This document shows positions 6,352 through 9,001 of a stretch of 9,001 nt of DNA, piece by piece. This stretch comes from Parvibaculum sp. (lineage in GTDB: Bacteria > Pseudomonadota > Alphaproteobacteria > Parvibaculales > Parvibaculaceae). Positions within the stretch are counted from its first letter, which is position 1; each line of letters begins with the position of its first letter. The notes below the pieces were generated by a model. That model searched no databases. It was not told the DNA's origin and saw nothing but the letters and a program-made list of their open reading frames with translations. The position numbers and the translations under genes are program-made. The stretch is taken from positions 1 to 9,001 of the forward strand of contig JAGUWA010000201.1 in the NCBI GenBank assembly GCA_020062605.1, read 5' to 3'.

Positions 6352-7062
6352 TCAGAACCAGGCTCTCACGCCGACGCGCAGGGTCGTGTCCTCGACATCC
6401 TCGCCGCTTGCGCGCGCGCGCGATGCCGTCTCGCCAAGTTCGCGCTCCCAGACGAGATCGACGTAAGGCGCGAATTTCCGCACCACTTCGTAGCGGAGCT
6501 GAAGGCCCGCCTCGATGCTGCTGAAGCCGGCGCCGATCCCCCGCTCGGGGACATCCTGCGCGAAGACATTCAGCTCGACATGCGGTTCGGCGATCAGCTT
6601 TTGCGTGATCGGAAGATCGAAACCCTGTTCGAAGCGCGCCGAGAGATCGCCTTCCGTCGAGAGAAAAGCGGTCGCTTCCGTTTCGAAGAAGTAAGGCGCG
6701 AGGCCGACGGCGCCGGCGGCGAGATATGTTTCACTGTCCGGCTCGAAATCCTGCCGGATGCCGAGCAGCAGGTCCCAGAAGGGGTGGACATTCCGGCCGT
6801 AGAAGATCTGGGCTTCCGCCTTCTCGACATCGCCGTCGGCAATCTCGCCCTCCGACCTTATCCAGAGGCGATCGACATCGCCGCCGACCCAGCCATCGAG
6901 GTTCCAGTTCCACAAGCCGTCATGCGCATCGGCATAATCGGCTTCCAGCTTGATCATGTTGAAGAGATCGGGGCCGTGGTCGTCTGGCATGGCTTCCCGC
7001 GCGTGCGACGCCGAGGCGGCGCCGACAGCGAGGACGAGAGCGAGCGCAAGAGTGTTTTTCAT
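6352..7062 (-). CDS. copB: Copper resistance protein B (outer-membrane beta-barrel)
   Basis: Outer-membrane copper-binding protein, partner of CopA. Length is 236 aa from ATG 7062, which has GGAGG six bases upstream; the GTG three bases earlier is less well placed. The signal peptide is residues 1-22 (SASHA, then RE). The barrel begins at about residue 33 with the typical LFNMIKLEADY and WNLDGWVGGDVDRLWIRSEG stretches, followed by YGRNVHPFWDLLLGIRQD (88-105) and LAAGAVGLAPYFFETEA. The chain ends in Phe (RAWF), the usual barrel-insertion signal. It is shorter than classical plasmid CopB because the Met/His-rich N-terminal extension is almost absent (one MPDDH). The start overlaps the copA stop by one base (TGATG), indicating tight coupling. 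Family call is confident. Confidence 0.93.
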   Translation of the reverse strand: MKNTLALALVLAVGAASASHAREAMPDDHGPDLFNMIKLEADYADAHDGLWNWNLDGWVGGDVDRLWIRSEGEIADGDVEKAEAQIFYGRNVHPFWDLLLGIRQDFEPDSETYLAAGAVGLAPYFFETEATAFLSTEGDLSARFEQGFDLPITQKLIAEPHVELNVFAQDVPERGIGAGFSSIEAGLQLRYEVVRKFAPYVDLVWERELGETASRARASGEDVEDTTLRVGVRAWF

Positions 7063-8861
7063 CACGTGCCTCCATGTCCGGCATGCGCCCCGTGCGCCGG
7101 CCCGTCTTTCGTGACGCCAATCGGCACCACCGCGCCATCCGGCGTGATCGCGCTATCGGCCGTCCCGGGCGGTTCGACGATGAAGGTCGTCATCATGCCC
7201 GAGACCATGTGGTAGAGCAGATGGCAGTGAAGCGGCCAGCCGCCGACCTCGCGCGCCGCCAGAACGACGGAGACGGACTGCCCCGGCGGCACGATGACGG
7301 TATCCTTCAGGGGCCGGCGATCCTTGCTGCCAGTTTCGAGCTCGAAGAACATGCCGTGCAGGTGCATCGGATGCGCCATCATCGTTTCGTTGACGAAGGT
7401 GAGACGAACGCGCTCGCCATAGCGCACGCGGACCGGCCAGGCCTCGACGAAGCGCGCATCGTCGAGCGTCCAGACATAACGTTCCATGTTGCCGGTGAGG
7501 CGCATTTCGATGGTGCGGGTCGGCTCGCTGTTGTCGGCGTTGGGGCGAAGCGCGCGCAGGTCGCTATAGGCCAGCACTTTCGCGTCCGGCGGAAAGCCCG
7601 AAGCCCAGCCGACCGGTCGGGTTTCGGGCGCGTCCGCTTCCGCGGCGTTGCCTGCGGTGGCATGTCCCATGGTGCTGTGATCCATGGTGCTGTGATCCAC
7701 CGCGCCTGCGTCCGTGGTTCCGGAGTCGGCGGCGCTGGAATCCATCGCTCCCATGTCGTGCCCCTCATGTGCCATACCCATATCGGCCATGCTGAGCAGC
7801 GCGCGCGGACGCCGCTCGGGGATCGGCCCCACCTTGCCTTCCGACGTCGCCAGCGTCGCGCGCGCATAGCCCGCGCGGTCGATCGACTCGGCAAAGAGCG
7901 TGTAAGGCATGTCTTCCTTCGGCTCGACGATGACGTCGTAGCGCTCGGCGACACCCATCCGGAGTTCGTCGACGGGCACAGGGTTCACATCATTGCCGTC
8001 CGCGGCGACGACGGTCATTTTCAAGCCCGGAATCCGCACATCGAAAAGCGTCATCGCCGCGCCGTTGATCAGGCGCAGGCGGATACGCTCGCCTTTGCGA
8101 AAGAGAAAAGTCTCGTTCCGTTCGGGCGTCTTGCCGTTGACGAGGAAAGAGTAACCGGTCACATCCGCGAGATCGGTCGGATCCATCCGCATGGCGCCCC
8201 AGTCGAGGCGATCCTGGACGGCGGCGCCGACGCCCTCCTCGCCGACATCCGCGAAGAAGTCGAGCAGCGTGCGCTTGTTGTAATTGTAGTAGCCCGGATC
8301 GGCCTTGAGATTGCGCAGGACCCGATCGGAATCCTCGGGCGTGGCATCGCCGAGAAGCACGACATAGTCGCGGTCCGCGCTGAAGGGCGACGGCTTTGCC
8401 GGTTCGATGACGATCGCGCCGAGCACCGTCTGATCCTGCGTGCCGGAATGGCTGTGATACCAGTAGGTGCCGCTCTGGCGGATCGGGAAGGTGTAGGTAT
8501 AGGAAGCGCCCGGCGCGATCCCCATGAAGCCGTTGAAACCCGGGGACCCGTCCATGATGCCGGGCAGAAGAATGCCGTGCCAGTGTACCGATGTCGCTTC
8601 ATCGGTTTTGTTGGCGACCGTGATGGTCGCGTCCTCGCCCTCGCGAAGCCGCAATGTCGGCCCCGGAACGCCGCCATTGATCACCATCTTCTCGACCATC
8701 CGGCCGCCGACCTCGAGCTCCGCCGTCTCGACGGTCAGGCGATATTCACCGGCGACAGCCGGCGCGGCGTCGGGCAGCGCCCAGAGCAGCGCGGCGCCGA
8801 GGATTGCAATTGTCCGTCCACGCATGAGAGGCGCAGGGCCGGAGAAAATTTTCGGAAACAT
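7062..8861 (-). CDS. copA: Copper resistance multicopper oxidase CopA
   Basis: Periplasmic multicopper oxidase, expected to oxidise Cu(I) to Cu(II). Length is 599 aa from ATG 8861, which has GGAG nine bases upstream. ATG 8876 (604 aa) has almost no ribosome site and lies close behind a terminator. A hydrophobic signal peptide (about 13-38) ends in APAVAG; it lacks the twin-arginine motif usual in this family. Three cupredoxin domains carry all four copper-site motifs: SVHWHG (His93, His95), YWYHSHSG (His136, His138), HPMHLHG (His497, His500, His502) and HCHLLYHMVSGM (His545, Cys546, His547, His551, Met556). The type-1 site is thus His497, Cys546, His551 and Met556. A linker at 358-412 is rich in Met and His (MADMGMAHEGHDMGAM and two DHSTM units), as in Cu(I)-binding inserts of CopA/PcoA. 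The C-terminus is His-rich (AHGAHAGHGG). First gene of the copA-copB-cupredoxin unit. Confidence 0.95.
   Translation of the reverse strand: MFPKIFSGPAPLMRGRTIAILGAALLWALPDAAPAVAGEYRLTVETAELEVGGRMVEKMVINGGVPGPTLRLREGEDATITVANKTDEATSVHWHGILLPGIMDGSPGFNGFMGIAPGASYTYTFPIRQSGTYWYHSHSGTQDQTVLGAIVIEPAKPSPFSADRDYVVLLGDATPEDSDRVLRNLKADPGYYNYNKRTLLDFFADVGEEGVGAAVQDRLDWGAMRMDPTDLADVTGYSFLVNGKTPERNETFLFRKGERIRLRLINGAAMTLFDVRIPGLKMTVVAADGNDVNPVPVDELRMGVAERYDVIVEPKEDMPYTLFAESIDRAGYARATLATSEGKVGPIPERRPRALLSMADMGMAHEGHDMGAMDSSAADSGTTDAGAVDHSTMDHSTMGHATAGNAAEADAPETRPVGWASGFPPDAKVLAYSDLRALRPNADNSEPTRTIEMRLTGNMERYVWTLDDARFVEAWPVRVRYGERVRLTFVNETMMAHPMHLHGMFFELETGSKDRRPLKDTVIVPPGQSVSVVLAAREVGGWPLHCHLLYHMVSGMMTTFIVEPPGTADSAITPDGAVVPIGVTKDGPAHGAHAGHGGT
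7668..7697. repeat. Two perfect 15-base tandem repeats inside copA
   Basis: CATGGTGCTGTGATC occurs twice back to back and encodes, on the minus strand, two DHSTM units in the Met/His-rich linker of CopA. The copies are identical at the DNA level, which suggests a recent slippage duplication that added a possible Cu(I)-binding unit. Confidence 0.8.
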
Positions 8862-8884
8862 CGTGAAGCACTCCATTCAATGGC

Positions 8885-8905
8885 AAAAAGGACGCAAAGG
8901 CGTCC
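8885..8905 (-). terminator. Intrinsic terminator (or attenuator) just before copA
   Basis: On the minus strand the order is GGACGC, loop CTTT, GCGTCC, then TTTTT: a six-pair GC-rich stem with a U-tract. It starts 20 bases after the stop of the upstream frame at 8926, so it fits as that gene's terminator. Because copA starts only 23 bases further on, its promoter must overlap or precede the hairpin, which raises the alternative of a leader attenuator. Confidence 0.7.
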
Positions 8906-8925
8906 CGTTCCAGAGAATAGCGGCT

Positions 8926-9001
8926 CTAGATCAGCAGGCGCCCGGTGCGGGCGAAGGCTTCGGCATAGCTGTGGAGGGAATGCGTTCGTCGGTCCGGCGG
9001 C
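8926..9001 (-). CDS. Possible C-terminal end of an unknown upstream gene
   Basis: The last 25 codons of a minus-strand frame are open from base 9000 to a TAG at 8926-8928 and read ...HSLHSYAEAFARTGRLLI. The frame begins outside the window, so no start can be judged. Support is only indirect: the sequence looks protein-like, and a good terminator follows 20 bases later. Another frame ends at a TGA at 8931-8933 and cannot be excluded. I cannot name a family. Confidence 0.35.
   Translation of the reverse strand, partial: PPDRRTHSLHSYAEAFARTGRLLI

Noticed and set aside
7379..7954. Second minus-strand frame inside copA
   Set aside because: Out-of-frame reading of the copA linker and third domain; rich in Arg/Ser/Pro with no motif.

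Overview
The window is GC-rich and reads as one strand: every gene I can support lies on the minus strand, so the biological order runs from base 9001 down to base 1. Gene content, protein style and an FNR/FixK-type operator suggest an alphaproteobacterium. That assignment is inference from style, and no taxonomic marker gene is present. The window is a copper-handling and heavy-metal efflux island.

Region 9001-8862 holds the likely 3' end of an unknown gene (stop at 8926), followed by a good intrinsic terminator (8885-8905) only about 23 nt before the copA start. Region 8861-5747 is a compact periplasmic copper-resistance operon: copA (multicopper oxidase), copB (outer-membrane copper protein, overlapping copA by one base) and a secreted type-1 cupredoxin. 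Region 5746-5586 is a short intergenic stretch with a perfect FNR/FixK/Anr palindrome, TTGAT-N4-ATCAA.

Downstream of that box is a second transcription unit. It holds a 93-aa DUF5676-type two-helix membrane protein, a CPH-type (CopB-like) copper P1B-ATPase, a metallo-beta-lactamase/beta-CASP-type hydrolase that appears broken, and a 151-aa membrane protein of no recognised family. The hydrolase carries a set of lesions near its C-terminus whose net effect is an in-frame loss of about 18 codons. Region 1377-1098 has no convincing gene. Region 1097-1 starts a third unit: a small secreted Cys/His-rich protein (DUF2946-like) and the N-terminal third of a CusB/CzcB-like RND adaptor, which runs off the window at base 1.

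Together the genes cover cytoplasmic copper export (P1B-ATPase), periplasmic oxidation and buffering (CopA, cupredoxin), outer-membrane sequestration or passage (CopB) and trans-envelope efflux (RND adaptor; the pump is presumably beyond base 1). The oxygen-sensing box suggests that the ATPase unit is induced at low oxygen, when Cu(I) dominates, separately from copAB. No mobile element, integrase, tRNA or CRISPR array is visible.
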